Positions 1-11,973 of a stretch of DNA of 60,000 nt are shown in pieces. The translations under genes were made by a program, and so were the position numbers. Under the pieces are notes generated by a model, which did not search any database, was not told where the DNA came from, and saw only the letters and a program-made list of their open reading frames with translations. The stretch lies in assembly GCA_950295325.1 (NCBI GenBank), contig OX485806.1, positions 40,984,001 to 41,044,000 of the forward strand. The letters run 5' to 3'. The stretch comes from Polytrichum commune (lineage: Eukaryota > Streptophyta > Polytrichopsida > Polytrichales > Polytrichaceae). Position 1 is the first letter of the stretch. Each line of letters begins with the position of its first letter.

Positions 1-1589
1 ACAACATGTAAGAACAATATACAAGATCAAAATAACACCATTAACATGATACCATAACCATTCCTTAAACCCTAACTTCCCACGCTCAATTTCCCTCAAA
101 TCTGCCCAGAAAATGTGACCTCAACTTCAACAGCCATAGTTGAAGATCTAAAGTTGTTTTAACAAATCCAATTATATAAATGTTTGCAAGTTAGAGGCGA
201 CTATCCACATTCCAAATTTTAAATGATAAAGTTATGTTATGTAGGAGATTATAATAGAGTGTCATTAGTGGTCTTGAGTGGCAATAGTTTAGAAATTAAA
301 TTGGGGTTGTTTTTTTTATCGAACCTTCACTCAAATCATTTGACAAAATGTTACCTCATTCAAAAGAGGGAGACGATGTACCACAACTGAGCACCTTCCA
401 TATGGATTTACACCCACCAACACATGTCCAACTAAAAATTCCAATAGTAGATGTTTAGGATATGTTGTGTTTGAGTGTCATGCAAATCTTCAAATCAATT
501 GGGAATCATTTGCACATAGGGATCAACCAAAAAACATGTTTAGGATATATTGCCCATAAACCACAAAGGTGACAAATATCAAGTTTTGGTTCGTGGACAT
601 GTTTCATTATAAACCAATTGAGAGCACACTCCCATATTTGAATTATCCACATGGCAGAACGTAACAGACTTAAACATAACACAAGAAGAGTAGTTAAAAT
701 AATCAAAAAACCATATGAACTAGTGTCAAAAAGGTTGGAACAAACTACACACAACCAAAGTATGGTCGCAATTATGGTTACATGGGACGTTAGGGGTTAA
801 TGCTTTGACACTCCCCAAAAACATAATCTATGATGTTAACATGATGATATTGAAGTGGCCCATTGACCATGAGCTTAACCTAGCTAGGGCCATGCCGTAC
901 ATAGATGTTAGATGAAGGAAAAGGAATTGTAATCACATGAAACCAACAAAAGTGTGTTGTAACACAACCCCCCATTCCAATTCATGCACATCTTGGTCAT
1001 GGGTTTGGGACCATTGATTGGGGGCAAATTTTGTTGGTATCAAAATTCCATAATCAATTTCTCATCCAAGAGCAAAAGGGATATCAAAGCTTGTCGTAAT
1101 TTCGTATCTATCGAGGTGCAATGTTATCCATAGTTTGTAGGTTTTGTTTGTGAGCTAATGGGTTGTGACTCTTAATAACTATATTAAACATGATATTTAG
1201 TGTCATATGGTATTTTATGTCACTATGGTAACTTTTCTAATGACGCTTCTTATGAATAAGTTTATAATTACTATCATTCCAACTTACTTTTAGTTCATCC
1301 ACTACCCTATGTTGGTATATCTACATTTTAACATTGTTGTAATGAAATATTGTTATGGATGATTGACATTTGGATGAAAAAGCACTTAGTAAATGACGAT
1401 AATTGTAACATTGTAAATCTATAATACCCAAAAAAATTACAAGGAATGGCCAATAATCTTAGGGTTGCATTTAGTGTTAGTGACACTACACGGGAAATTT
1501 ACAATTAGTATTGAGCAAGACAAATAGAATTGTTGACAACAAATGCAATATTTAGTGTAGCAAGAGGAGAGTAGATGACTTGTAGCTCC
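1..1589. other. AT-rich intergenic stretch, nothing recognised
   Basis: No open frame here has protein-like composition, and no terminal inverted repeats or tandem arrays stand out. The only longer frame, 506-754 on the minus strand, is a hydrophobic, Leu/Ile-rich translation of AT-rich DNA with no recognisable domain. Confidence 0.6.
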
Positions 1590-1599
1590 CACGGCTCAT

Positions 1600-1840
1600 G
1601 GAGGGAGAGAATTATTGTACACGAGCATAGCTCTCAATCATCCAACATAAGAGCCATGGAATAGTATGCAACCCACATGTTACTCTTTGAAGTTGATTTG
1701 ACACCAAAATTTGTTTGAAAGAGCCCGAATTAGTTTCATTGAGGTCATTTGAGATGAGTCATTCACAAACCTATCAAGGGGTCAAGTTTTTATGTTGGAT
1801 GGATGAGAGATATGCTCAAATACAATAACCCCCTCCATTG
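1600..1840. mobile_element. Foldback MITE, ~250 bp family with ~10 bp TSD (family M2), copy 1
   Basis: The left end (GGAGGGAGAGAATTATTGTA) and the reverse complement of the right end are inverted repeats over about 45 bp. Both arms carry a CTCTCAnnCATCCAACATAA core. The perfect 10 bp direct repeat CACGGCTCAT flanks the element at 1590-1599 and 1841-1850. A duplication of 8-11 bp with long terminal inverted repeats is typical of Mutator-like non-autonomous elements, so that superfamily is inferred. Related copies lie at 19667-19921 and 54561-55304. Confidence 0.75.
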
Positions 1841-2117
1841 CACGGCTCATCATCCACTCTCCTCTCACTAGCTAATCAATCCAAAACCAAGTCCATTTGG
1901 ATTCAAAAGCAGGGGTATCGAGATGAAAACAATGTTCACCACCTCAAAGTTCCGTTGGAAAGTTCATTAGGTCTTTCTTCCAACACATTCCCACACCTAC
2001 AAATTACCTATGGGCTGAAAGTTAGCATGGGTAGAAAATACCATGGCCCACTATTTTATACGTATTGGGTTGGAAATTAGGGTGGCTTATATACGAATTA
2101 GCTATTAATACTCAAAT

Positions 2118-2345
2118 ATAAATGATGTCTTTATGTATGTCCACTACTACGATTATGGTGTGGTATTCTAGATCAAAATTTCAGGAAAAAACATTGACAT
2201 GCATTCCAACATTGGAAGTCGAGACAGATGCACTGGCATTCATACATGTTGGCACTCGGTGTTTCATTACTGGTGTTGCTTTCAACAAAGAGAATACGAA
2301 ACCTCTCTACATCGAAGTACATTCATGGTGTAATGTCCAAGGGCA
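2118..2345. repeat. Dispersed ~200 bp repeat A, copy 1
   Basis: This sequence (gatgtctttatg... cattggcattcatac... ctctacatcgaagtac) recurs at about 2969-3170 and 3176-3355 with moderate divergence. The three copies flank the 85-87 bp tandem array. No open frame is conserved between copies, so this is non-coding repeat. Confidence 0.7.
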
Positions 2346-2368
2346 TCGCCAGGCCTGAAGGGTCCTCT

Positions 2369-2945
2369 TGAAAGCCTAGGTCATATACAAAAAATGACAA
2401 TTTTCCTGAAAAAGTACACTTGATAAAGTTCAATTTCTCAAGCAAGGCTACCTTGAAAATATAGGTCATATACAAAAACTGACAATTATCCTGAAAAAAT
2501 ACACTTGATAAAGTTCAATTTCCCAAGCGGGGCTACCCTGAAAATATAGGTCATATACAAAAAATGATAATTTTCCTAAAAAAATATACACTTGATAAAG
2601 TTCGATTTCCCAAGCGAGGCTACCCTGAAACAGTGATCGGGGAGATTTTGGTGCATAATCGGTAGAGATCCTAGTGTTTGCAAGTCCAACCGGTTACATG
2701 TTGACATCCTTCGGTTTTCCTTTATTAAATTGGGGTATATTCTATAAACTGCTCTAAAATGATCAGTAATTCTCCTGAAGTCTTGAACTTCAACCGGTTA
2801 TTTCTCAAACTCAACCGGTTCATCTGTAACTACAGTAACTGCCGGTTCTCCCTGATCATAGCCCTGAAAATATAGGTCATACAATATACAAAAAATGACA
2901 ATTTTCCTTAAAAAATATGCACTTGACAAAGGTCGGGCTACCCTG
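2369..2945. repeat. 85-87 bp tandem array, 4 units, split by a MITE
   Basis: Units contain 'ataggtcatatacaaaaa...cacttgataaagttc...ggctaccctgaaa'. The 'tagg' marker falls at about 2377, 2462, 2547 and 2873. The last spacing is 326 bp. Subtracting the 231 bp MITE and one 8 bp target duplication leaves 87 bp, matching the array period. The array therefore existed before the MITE inserted. Confidence 0.85.
2631..2861 (+). mobile_element. hAT-like MITE (~228 bp family), with 8 bp TSD
   Basis: The ends are CAGTGATCGGGGAGA at the left and the complement of CTATGATCAGGGAGA at the right. The 8 bp direct repeat CCCTGAAA flanks it at 2623-2630 and 2862-2869. An 8 bp TSD with a left terminus fitting YARNG is characteristic of hAT elements. 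The interior has repeated CAACCGGTT motifs shared by all copies. It has no coding capacity, so it is a deletion derivative whose autonomous partner is not seen here. Confidence 0.85.
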
Positions 2946-2968
2946 AAAATAAAGGTTGGCGACCCCCG

Positions 2969-3355
2969 GTGATGTCTTTATGGATAAACTACGATTCTGG
3001 TGTGGTATTCTGAATCGAAAATTTCAGAAAATTGATTGACATGCATTCCAATATACCTGGAAGTCAAGACAGATGCATTGGCATTCATACCTATTGGCAC
3101 TCAGCGTTCCGTTTCTGTTTCTGCTTCCAACAAAGTGAACATCAAACCTCTCTACATCGAAGTACTTTTATGTTGTGAAATCTTTATGGATGTACCATAA
3201 TTCTTGTGCGGTATTCTGAATCAAAATTTCAGGAAATGGATGACATGCATTCCAATATCCTTGGCAATCAAGATAGATGCACTAGCATTCATACCTGTTG
3301 ACACTTATTGTTCCAATACTGTTTCTTCTTTCAAGAAAGAGAACATCGAAGTGCC
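2969..3355. repeat. Dispersed ~200 bp repeat A, copies 2 and 3 in tandem
   Basis: Two further diverged copies of the repeat at 2118-2345 lie head to tail, with starts near 2969 and 3176. Both keep the blocks 'gacatgcattccaata' and 'gcattcatacctrttg'. No coding content is seen. Confidence 0.65.
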
Positions 3356-3639
3356 CTAGTTTCATCAGAGATTGTTAAAACAGTCATGGGTTGGTTTAAC
3401 ACCTGATGGGTAGTTTCGTAACTGATTAATCACCGTCATTGTTGTAGAGACCAAAGAGGTTTGTAGAAATCAACAACAGGGCATGGCAAACGATTAAATT
3501 ACACTAAAATACTCAGCAATTTGTAGAGAATGAAGTGAAGCTGGGTGGGTAACCTTCCAAAGGTGAAATGCTCACAAAAAATTGAAGGTTAGGTCATGAT
3601 CTCTTTCCTGCTCACACGCTCTACACAGCTTCGGACAAG
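3356..3639. other. Intergenic, nothing recognised
   Basis: This is non-coding AT-rich sequence between repeat A and the tandem repeats next to the 3' end of the host gene. No promoter, RNA or transposon end was seen. Confidence 0.5.
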
Positions 3640-4290
3640 CTGCTGATCTCTTCCTCTCAAAAATGGGTTTCTTCAACTTCGACATCTAGAAGACTCCTTC
3701 GAATTCTCATGAGTCAATACACTACAATCTACCTAAGGAGACATGACGATGATGGTGATGAGTACTTACTACCTTCCTTCAGAGGCTAAACTTCAGATTC
3801 TTGGGATTTTTGCCCATGCGAAGGATCTCCCAGCAGTAATGCATCGTCTCTGAATTTCGACAAGCTGATCCCATCCTGTGAAAATGTGGTTCTTCAGAAT
3901 TCCAACTTTGGAATTCAGATGAGGCGCTACACTACAATCTACGTAAGGAGATATCATGATGAGCTCTTCCTTCCTTCCTTCAGAGGCTAAACTTGAGATT
4001 ATTGGACATTTTGCCCAAGCGAAGGATCTCCCAGCAATAATGCATCATGCCTTTTGCCTCTTGGATTTCGACAAGCTGAGGATCTGTTCCTCTCAAAAAT
4101 GTGGTTTCTTCAGAATTCCAATTTTGGAATTTCTGATGAGTCACTACTATACGACAATGTACCTACGGAGACATGATGATCATGAGCAAGCACTTCACTT
4201 TTAGAGGCTAAACTTGAGATTGTTGGGTTTTTTGCCCATGCGAAGGATCTTCCGGCAATAATGCATCATCCCTTTCCTCTTAGATTTGCT
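3640..4290. repeat. ~200-240 bp tandem repeats (3+ units) overlapping the host gene 3' end
   Basis: Each unit holds 'gaggctaaacttgagattnttgg', 'gcgaaggatctcccagcaataatgcatc' and a block with 'cagaattccaattttggaatt', ending in 'ctacgtaaggagacatgatg'. The markers recur near 3785, 3990 and 4205. The last unit supplies the final ~30 codons and stop of the minus-strand gene at 4201-7906. Its tail is therefore repeat-derived, or lies past the true splice donor. Confidence 0.75.
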
Positions 4291-7200
4291 AACTTCCAAG
4301 ACCTTGGAGCTGGCATAGGACCAACTGAGGCCGGGAAGCGGCCGACACGACTGACAAAAAGATGTGTCGGCGATCCCCGGGTTGCCTTGCACAATCACCA
4401 CCCCTAAGCCGCGCCCGCAGGAGACGCACTCGAGGATCGCGGGCGGGATGCCGCCATGATGCTTCTCCGAATACGCCCTTGCCATGGCCATGATGGCGTC
4501 CGAGTGCGCGCCACCCTCCCTCATCGAGGCCGCCTTCTGCATCACATTCGTCGTTGACAACGGATCGTTGCGATGAAACCCGCCGGAGGCACCGCAACCC
4601 CGCCTCGCTTCGTCGTCCTCGTCGTCGAAACCCGCCGCAAAGTCAGTCGCCTTCAGCCGGTCGTACCGCATCGACTGGCTCGCCGTCGTCCTTGCCGCCG
4701 CTTTCTTGGAGGGTTGGGTCGACGATGTCGATGCCAATTTCCAGTTGAACTCGTTGGGATCCTCTTCCCACAGGCGGCTCCCGTTCGGGGGCGAAATTCG
4801 TGCCGCTGAGACGGACGAGGCCAAATGGGTTCCAGAGCTTCGCAATGGCTGCGGCCGTTGCACTGTCGCCAACCACCCTTGCGTCTCTCGCATGGAGATG
4901 TTGTTGTTGTTGATGCTGTTGTTGTTGTTGTTGTTTTTCTTCCGTTGCTGCACAGATTCCCCGCCGGCGAGGTGATGCGATCGCAACCCACAACCACCTA
5001 TAAAATTTTGGCTTCACAGTGTAAGTATGAACGCCAAAATGCAACCAATGTTGCCAAAGGTGAAAACCAATAGAAAAAAAAAATTAAAAAAAATATTTAT
5101 ATTTATATTTATATTTAAAAAAAGACAAAAAGGACACCAAAAAATAAATAAAAATAAAAAATTGATAATGGCCTTCACTCGATCAATCAAACACACGTGA
5201 GGGGGACAAGAACGCACCACTACCCAAGTCACCACCGAAGTGATGGGCACTGCTACTGGAATTGCTTGTTGATGTTGTTCCTGTTGCCATCGTGTTGATG
5301 ATGTTGTTCCTCCCCTGGCCCAAATTACTGCTCTCTCGAAAAGACGAGGATTTCTTTGCAGAGTTCCTCCCGGCCAGGAAGTTCAGGCCGGTCGACCATA
5401 CCGACTCTCCTTCTTGTTGTTGTTGTTGTTGGTCTTGCAACAAGCGGCCGGATCGCGAGAGGGACAGGGTGGTGTCTCTGTAGGAGGAGGATCGGTGTGG
5501 GTGGCCGGTGGGTTCGTCCCACTGGTCGTTTGTGCTCGTCGATCCCCAGCGACCACTCAATGAGCCCGAGTCGGCCGTCCCCCATCGCCCGCTTCCTGAA
5601 ATTCAAACCAGCTTTCTATTCAAAACTTGCATGATCCCCTTTCATCCATGAATGGCCATTGAACATATGAATGACAACATGAATCCATGTTGCCATAATG
5701 TTGTCTAACGGCGAAAACAGCGTTTATTACAACCTGGTAGGTTGCAAATGGGGAGCACAATATCAGACATTCAAGTGGAGCCCCGTACTCGATTGATGGG
5801 TCGCAGCAAAAAATTGTCCAACACCTCCAATTGATGCATTATCGTCACAAGAAAGATTTCAAAAGTGCACAAAAAAGGAAAGTAGCTCTTAAAGCAGCAG
5901 ATTCCTCACATTATACATAGACGCAAACATCGAATACACATAGACGTACGTCTTATGAAGAAGCTGCCAATCTCACTAGAGCACTTATGAAGGTTGCCAA
6001 GCTACCGATGTGCTCTTCTTGACAGCAATTGTTTAGAGTGAGCCTATAAATAATTAAAATTTCAACCAATGCGAAGATGTCATATTCAACTTCAAAAATA
6101 AAAAATAAAAAATAAAAATCTATGCCAACCCCACCCCATCAATGATGATGGTGCTCGAAAAGGTCGTTGAATCACTATCTGTTCCTATCTATTCGGTTGC
6201 AATGTTCAGCAAAATCTCGGGTCCGAGAGAAAATGTTTGCACATGAAGCCAGCTTTCTATTCAGAACTCGGATGATTCATGTAGCCATCATGCATGATCC
6301 CCTCTTGATCCATGAATGGCAATTGAATCCATGAATAGACAGTAATATGAATCCATAAATGGCAGCATATATCCATCATGTTGTTCCTCCCCTGACCCAC
6401 ATTACTGTCTATCCATGAATGGCAACATACATGTAGCAACTGTCTATCCAAAACCCATGATCCCCTCTATGAATGGGTGTATGTATGGGCAAGCAGCAAC
6501 CGATTGCACGGAAGATTCTACTTGATGCATCATCATCGCAAGAAAGATTTGAAGAGTGCACAGACTAGAAGAAGAATAGGTCGAAAACGGCGTTTAATAC
6601 TCACAATCTGGTAGGTGGCAATGTTCAGCAAATATCAGGAGTAGAAATTGTTTGTACATCAAGCTGGCTGGCTTTCAACTTTCTTCAAAACTAGCAGATC
6701 AAACTATCCCCTAAATGAATGGGTGTATGTATAGGCAAGCAGCAAACGGTTGCATTAAGCTTCTGATTGATGCCTCATCATCACAAGAAAAAAAAGTAAA
6801 GAGCGCACAGACAAGATAGGTCGACAACGACGTCTAGTAAGCACAATCTGGTAAGTTGCAACGTTCAGCAAATATGGGGAGAAAATGCTTGTACATCAAG
6901 CTGGCTTGAATTTCTGTCTATTTAACACTTGCAGATCAAACTATCCCCTAAATGAATCGGTGTATGTATGGGCAAACAGCAAACAATTGTATGAAGCTTC
7001 TACTTAATGCCTCATCGTAAGAAAGTTTTGAAGAGCGCACAGATAAGAAGAATAGGTCGAAAACGGCGTCTAATCACAATCTGGTAGATTGCAATATAGA
7101 GCACAACATTAAGGTATTCAAGTGGCGCCCCCGTACTCGACTGATGGGTCAGCAGCATACGATTGCATATCGCCTCTAATCGATGCAGCACTATCATCAC

Positions 7201-7906
7201 GAGAAATTTTTGAAGAGTGCACACAAGAAGAAGAAGAAGTAGAAGAAGAAGAGGTCGTGAAGCAGCAGGCGCACATCGAATGAGAGCATCATCATAAGAA
7301 AGACTTTCTTATTTGAAGAGTGCATCATCATCATCGTAAGAAAAGTTTTTGAAGAGTGCACACCGCAACAACAACAGGAGCTTGTAAAGCAACAGATTCC
7401 TCACCGGAAACATCCTGAGGAGCGCCCCACCCGCCTTCACCACTGCCGGGCCACCTCCCACTCACCGATCTCGAATGAATGCTCTCACCGTCACCGTCAC
7501 CATTCAAGCCATTACCATTCAAGCCATTCAAGCTATTGCTTCCTCCTCCTCCTCCTTGTTGTTGTTGCCACCGAGTGCTACCCCCACCTTCTCGAAACGA
7601 AGCCAGCTTCTTCAACGCTTCCGCAAGGTCGGTGTGGGAGGGGCCAGTTGTCGATGATGCAGGAAGGGGGGGTACTACTCTCGATGGTAATGATGATGAT
7701 GATGATGATGGGGCCACCACCACCACCGGAGAATCTTGATGTTGCAGGGAGGAAGAAGAAGTAGAACAAGTATTGGAAGTATGATGGTGACGATTCATCT
7801 TCATGTGTGATTCCTCCGGTCTCGAGTTGTACAGAACGTTGTCGATCTCTTCGAATTTCTCCGAGTTCGAAGAAGAAGAAGGCCGCAGCCTCGCATACTT
7901 CTTCAT
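4201..7906 (-). CDS. Three-exon gene for a low-complexity Ser/Gly/Gln/Asn-rich protein with C-terminal CxxC pairs, function unknown
   Basis: I do not recognise the family. The model is exon 1 7906-7405, exon 2 5595-5233 and exon 3 4997-4201, giving about 553 aa. The start is the first in-frame ATG (7906-7904). The donors (CCG|GTGAGG at 7404 and GGTG|GTGACT at 5232) and acceptors (TTTCAG|G at 5596 and TTTTATAG|G at 4998) are phase-compatible (phase 1 at both joints), and intron 2 is T-rich in the sense strand as plant introns are. Exon 1 is Ser/Gly/His-rich. Exon 2 has a run of six Gln, and exon 3 an Asn run near residue 310 followed by an acidic DDEDDE stretch. CVSC and CQSC near residues 479-482 and 503-506 could form one zinc knuckle (inference). 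Related motifs recur in all three exons: KKLASFREGG, KKSSSFRESS and QKAASMREGG. An alternative 3' end uses a donor at 4302. No signal peptide or membrane segment is apparent. Confidence 0.65.
5596..7404 (-). repeat. Intron 1 of the host gene, built of diverged tandem repeats
   Basis: Blocks such as 'aggtcgaaaacggcgt...aatctggtaggttgcaatgttcagcaaatat' and 'gaagcttctacttgatgcctcatcatcacaagaaa' recur near 5710-5830, 6180-6240, 6520-6660, 6770-6900 and 7010-7160. A stretch at about 6376-6407 resembles exon 2 around 5285-5325 ('gttgttcctcccctg-cccanattactg'), so part of an exon seems to have been copied into the intron. Short CAT/GAA-type microsatellites sit near the donor. Confidence 0.6.
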
Positions 7907-8250
7907 GTTGCCTATCGATCGATCGAGTATAATAAGAAATAACCTCAAAATAATTTTTGTCTTCAATGATCCCACAAGAAGAAAAACGGTTAATAATGAG
8001 CCAGGAGGAGCCCCCTCTAAATTTCTTCGTCCATTGCTTAGTAATCCTTGTTCAAGCGCTTTAGTCTTCTTCGTCTTCTCTTCTTTGTCCCGAGAAAACA
8101 GCTCTCAAGGATCAGCTGCTGTACAAGACATTGGCGAAACGGAAAATAAGGAAGAAAGGAAGGAAGAAAGGAAGAAAGAAACGATGGATTTGGATTTAGA
8201 TGTGTTCCTTCAAGTGTCGAAACATGGAGGCAGCTACTGAAACCAACTAA
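7907..8250 (-). promoter_or_regulatory. Probable 5' leader/promoter of the low-complexity gene
   Basis: Upstream of the ATG at 7906 the minus strand carries a long pyrimidine tract (TTTCTTTCTTCCTTC type, complement of about 8146-8185). Such Y-rich patches are common near plant transcription starts and in 5' leaders. No convincing TATA box was found, so the exact start site is not assigned. Confidence 0.35.
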
Positions 8251-9690
8251 TACCGAGAGACCGAGTCCGAGGATGTATAGGATCGCAACCCCACATAAAA
8301 ACTCCTACTCGTTCTTCGGGTGCAAATGTTCGTTGGAATTCCAATGATTTCGAAACCCCCAACAAACTTCAAGGAACTTAGGAGACTAAAGTCTCAAACT
8401 CATCACTCAGGGACCAAAAAAAAAAAGTGGGTCCCAATGCACCATAACCCAAAATGAGTCATCGTCATAAGGTTGCGATGTTAATCATCGGAAGCCAAAA
8501 AGCACGGACCCATAAACCCAAAAGGCCACCGAGCTCTCGGAGACCCAGTAGGTGTATTCAAGTAAGGCAGGCAATAATGGATTTACTGGGAATTTTACTG
8601 TAACAGGTAGTTTGCCTACTTCAGCTTGGTTGCAGATTGCACTCCTCGGGAAACACTACTCCACTGTTCGATTGGAAGTCCGATTTCGAGATCCTCGGAG
8701 GCTAACTTAATTCAATCCTCTCCTCTCTGCATGCTAATACGCATCCTTAATCACAATAAAAGCCTACTTAGTGGCATGCGACATAATTATTGTCCCACTT
8801 GCAACAGATTGCTTATTCAACTGGCCCCACCCACCGGTTTTGCATCATGCGCACATGTTGGAGAAACCCAAACTCAAACCCAAGAACTTGGGCACCTCCA
8901 TATAAAAACACTGCGAGCATTAACTGACCGGTGGAATTTTCAAGCTCAAGGAAATTCTTGAACATGTCAAGGATCACACAACCTTCACAAGTAAGGGAGA
9001 TCAGAACCCAAAACCCCAAACCTCCCCCCGCCCCCAACCCAAAACCTCCCCCAAGAACCTTCGCAAATTGCAGAAACTGAAAAAATCATTAGTACGATCT
9101 GGGTGGAGCTGCATTCATTAATGCGCTGGGATTTTATTTACATTCCGAAAGGTGATGCTGCCATCATCATCAGAGTCATTACCATCATCATCACAGCATG
9201 AAATTGAACGGCAGGATAGGTACTGAGGCTTTACCCAAAGTTGGAAGCCGGAAGTTGGGAGAGAGACCATTGCTGCTTCAGAGTCATCAACAAGAAGAGA
9301 TTGCTGGTAGAGACTAGTTCTAGCATAGCTTATAAAAGAAAAGCATGAAGGCTTGATGATTTCATAAATCCTGATTGGAACTTGGAAACAAGGAGATGCA
9401 TGCCATCATCACTGAGAACTCGGTGGCGCTCCTGTGGTGGCAGGGTTTAGGAGAAGATTCAAGAGAGAAAACCAAAGAAGAAAGCAAGAAAGAAAGAAAG
9501 ATCTAATTATTAGGCAATGATGAGTGTGAAGTGTAAGTACTCTGAGCTTCTTCAATTGCCAGTTTGAAGGCTACTCTGTCTGCCTGCAAGTCTGTCCTTT
9601 CCTTGTCAAAACATCATCATGCTTGCTGCTCATGTCCTGAGGTATGTAATCAAGGGAAGGTAATAACTTCTAAGGTAGATGGGTTCTTTA
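8251..9690. other. Intergenic, nothing recognised
   Basis: The stretch holds a C-rich tract (about 9015-9055), short ATC microsatellite-like runs (about 9155-9200) and small frames with no family resemblance. No gene, RNA or transposon end could be supported. Confidence 0.5.
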
Positions 9691-10190
9691 ATGGTTTCTT
9701 TTCCCGACTAACCCACTTCTCCTAGGATACAAAACACGCAATTAGTGTGGAGATGGTTGAGTTAGCGAAGCCAAATGGAGACCGTCGCCACTTTCCTCGT
9801 AGCATGAATATCTTGTTCATTATCAAAGTGAAGATTCATGTGCTCGTTACATGGTCATATAGTTCCTCCCGATTATGTTGATTGTTGAGTTTATAATGGT
9901 TTATCATATTTTGAGCATGCAGTCCAACCCCTTTTAAACACATGTTCTTTCCGTATGTGTTCTTGGAGCCACACCTAACCACATACCACTAAATATATAG
10001 GTGTCCGATTAAGATAAGTATTTGAATTAGGCACACAAGGAAGTTAATAGGTTTAAAGGTGTTTTGGGCATTATGTGATAACTCTTCTTAATTGGGCTTC
10101 TATATTTGAGTGGTATAAAGTATGCGGGTGTTATTTGGTTGTTTTTCTTAGTCGGACAACCATATTTGATTGGTGTATAGTTAGGTGAGG
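9690..10190. repeat. Dispersed repeat family (F5), copy 1
   Basis: 'taacccacttctcctaggat', 'gaagattcatgtgctcgtta', 'cctcccgattatgttgattg' and 'ttcttggagccacac' appear in the same order at 16870-17230. Shorter pieces lie near 10440-10520, 30990-31150, 32765-32880 and 44865-44960. No terminal repeats or coding frame were identified. Confidence 0.6.
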
Positions 10191-11970
10191 ATCAAAGAAC
10201 CAACAATTATCAAAGACAAACACTTAAAAATGATTGGACTACAAATTTGGGCACTAATTCCAACTCCATGTACAACTTTGGTCATTGGATCTAATTGGGA
10301 ATTGTCTCATCCGGTTAGCAATTGCCAACCACACAAACTATCACTTCATGTTTCAGACTCAAAGTCTCACAATATGCAAAAATTATCATATATCAAAGTG
10401 ACGATACTCTTTCTCCTTGAGTAGCTAGTGAGCATGTCATTGCACTGTGTCATTTATTAAACCTAGAATGGTTTATGCATTATGAGCACATAGTCCAATC
10501 TCATCGTGATGGTCAAGAGCAGAAGATTAGGAACAAAAGAACATGTATGCTTTACACTAACATGCAAAGTCTATTTACCAATTTCATGTCCATACCCTCA
10601 CGGGTATGGGGGCCACATTGTGGCACGTGCATTGCTCATGTACATTCTTAACTACAACCTTTGCCATATAGGTAACACTAAATCAATACGGGTGTTCTTG
10701 CATCATGTCTTATCAAGGGTGGGTTTACATCATGATCTGGATCCAAAAAACGTGTGGTTCAAAACACCCCTTGATGGACCTTGTTTTTATACTCAAAATT
10801 AGACCCCAAGCTCGAAGATCGATGTCTTAAACTATGAGTATTTTCTTGAGTAGCGTTAAGCATGCAGGTTTTGCGGATGAGCCATAACGAGAATCATAGT
10901 GAGCAACTAAGGGCCACCTCACACTATGGCCGAAGGTCAAGAGGCCGTCAATCTCCACCAATCAAATTCCAAGAAACCAAGAATTTGGTCTCTCAACCCT
11001 TCACAACAGAGGCCAACGTCTCTCCAAAATGCCTATATGGCAATCCTTTTTTACCAAGGTGATAGACACTCAAAGGAAGTTTGGGTCGGACGGGAATGGA
11101 AACCCAAACTATGGTCGAGAGGCCGTCGAATTTCTTTCATTAAAAAACAAATAACTAACAAGATCTCGGCCGTTAGATTGGAGGGGTTGTTTTAAACATG
11201 GAATAAAGTGGGATGCTCCTTCTTCCTTTGGACTTCAAGCCTAGCCTTTGGAAGTTTCACACTACGACCGTCCAAGTCGAGAGGCCATCGGAGCTCATGG
11301 ACAAGGATTTGGACTTTGGGCTTGGCCTTTGAAAACCTCACACTATGCATGCCCGAAGACTCCAATTCCTATATGTTATTGGCTGTTTATTTTCAGCCCA
11401 TTTCTTTAAACTCCCAACAAAGTTGGGCCATTCAATCCCACAACCTCTCGACTCGGACAACCATAAAGCACAGACAACGTGGCCTCACCAGAAGCCTGAA
11501 GTTGCTCTCATCGCCCATAGACTTCTTCTCGACAATCACACGATCCTTCTTTCGTTTATTCAAAATGTTGGGAGTAGAATCATGAGCTTTAAGCGGAATC
11601 GGTATAGTGGCCACTTGCCCGGACTGTTGTTGTCGCAAAAAGACTGCTCCACGTCCTTCTATTCCAAATATAAATGCTGGTGTCTATTTAGCCATAGGCT
11701 TATGTTGATTGGCTCCCGTTGTTGCGATATGATTCCCTTGTTTTTATCCGCCCGGCTACCGTCCTAAATCCATTTATTGTAGTAATACCTCGATTTGAGG
11801 TGACTATGGTTTACCCAAGGTTACTCTCCGGTTACCAAGTAGCGACCGACAAGATTTGGCATAAAATCATGACAATTAGTGTCACATTAGTGTCACTTTA
11901 TTTGTTTCGTACCTTGGACCAGGTCCCTAGTGTCAACTTCCTTGGTTCCAATTTTTTTGCTGCCTAGCAA
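10191..11970. other. Intergenic, degraded short repeats only
   Basis: Small frames (for example 11208-11585 and 11345-11767) show no recognisable domain and overlap each other in different frames. A phrase like 'gtcgagaggccgtcgaattt' recurs near 10938, 11112 and 11276, suggesting old local duplication. Nothing functional is supported. Confidence 0.45.
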
Positions 11971-11973
11971 TAA

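Noticed and set aside
4554-5634. Frames antisense to exons 2 and 3 of the low-complexity gene (poly-Leu/Val/Cys translations)
   Set aside because: They are shadows of the CAA/AAC trinucleotide runs encoding Gln and Asn on the minus strand.
8626-8961. 111-codon plus-strand frame
   Set aside because: No recognisable motif, no neighbouring splice signals I trust, and ordinary intergenic composition.
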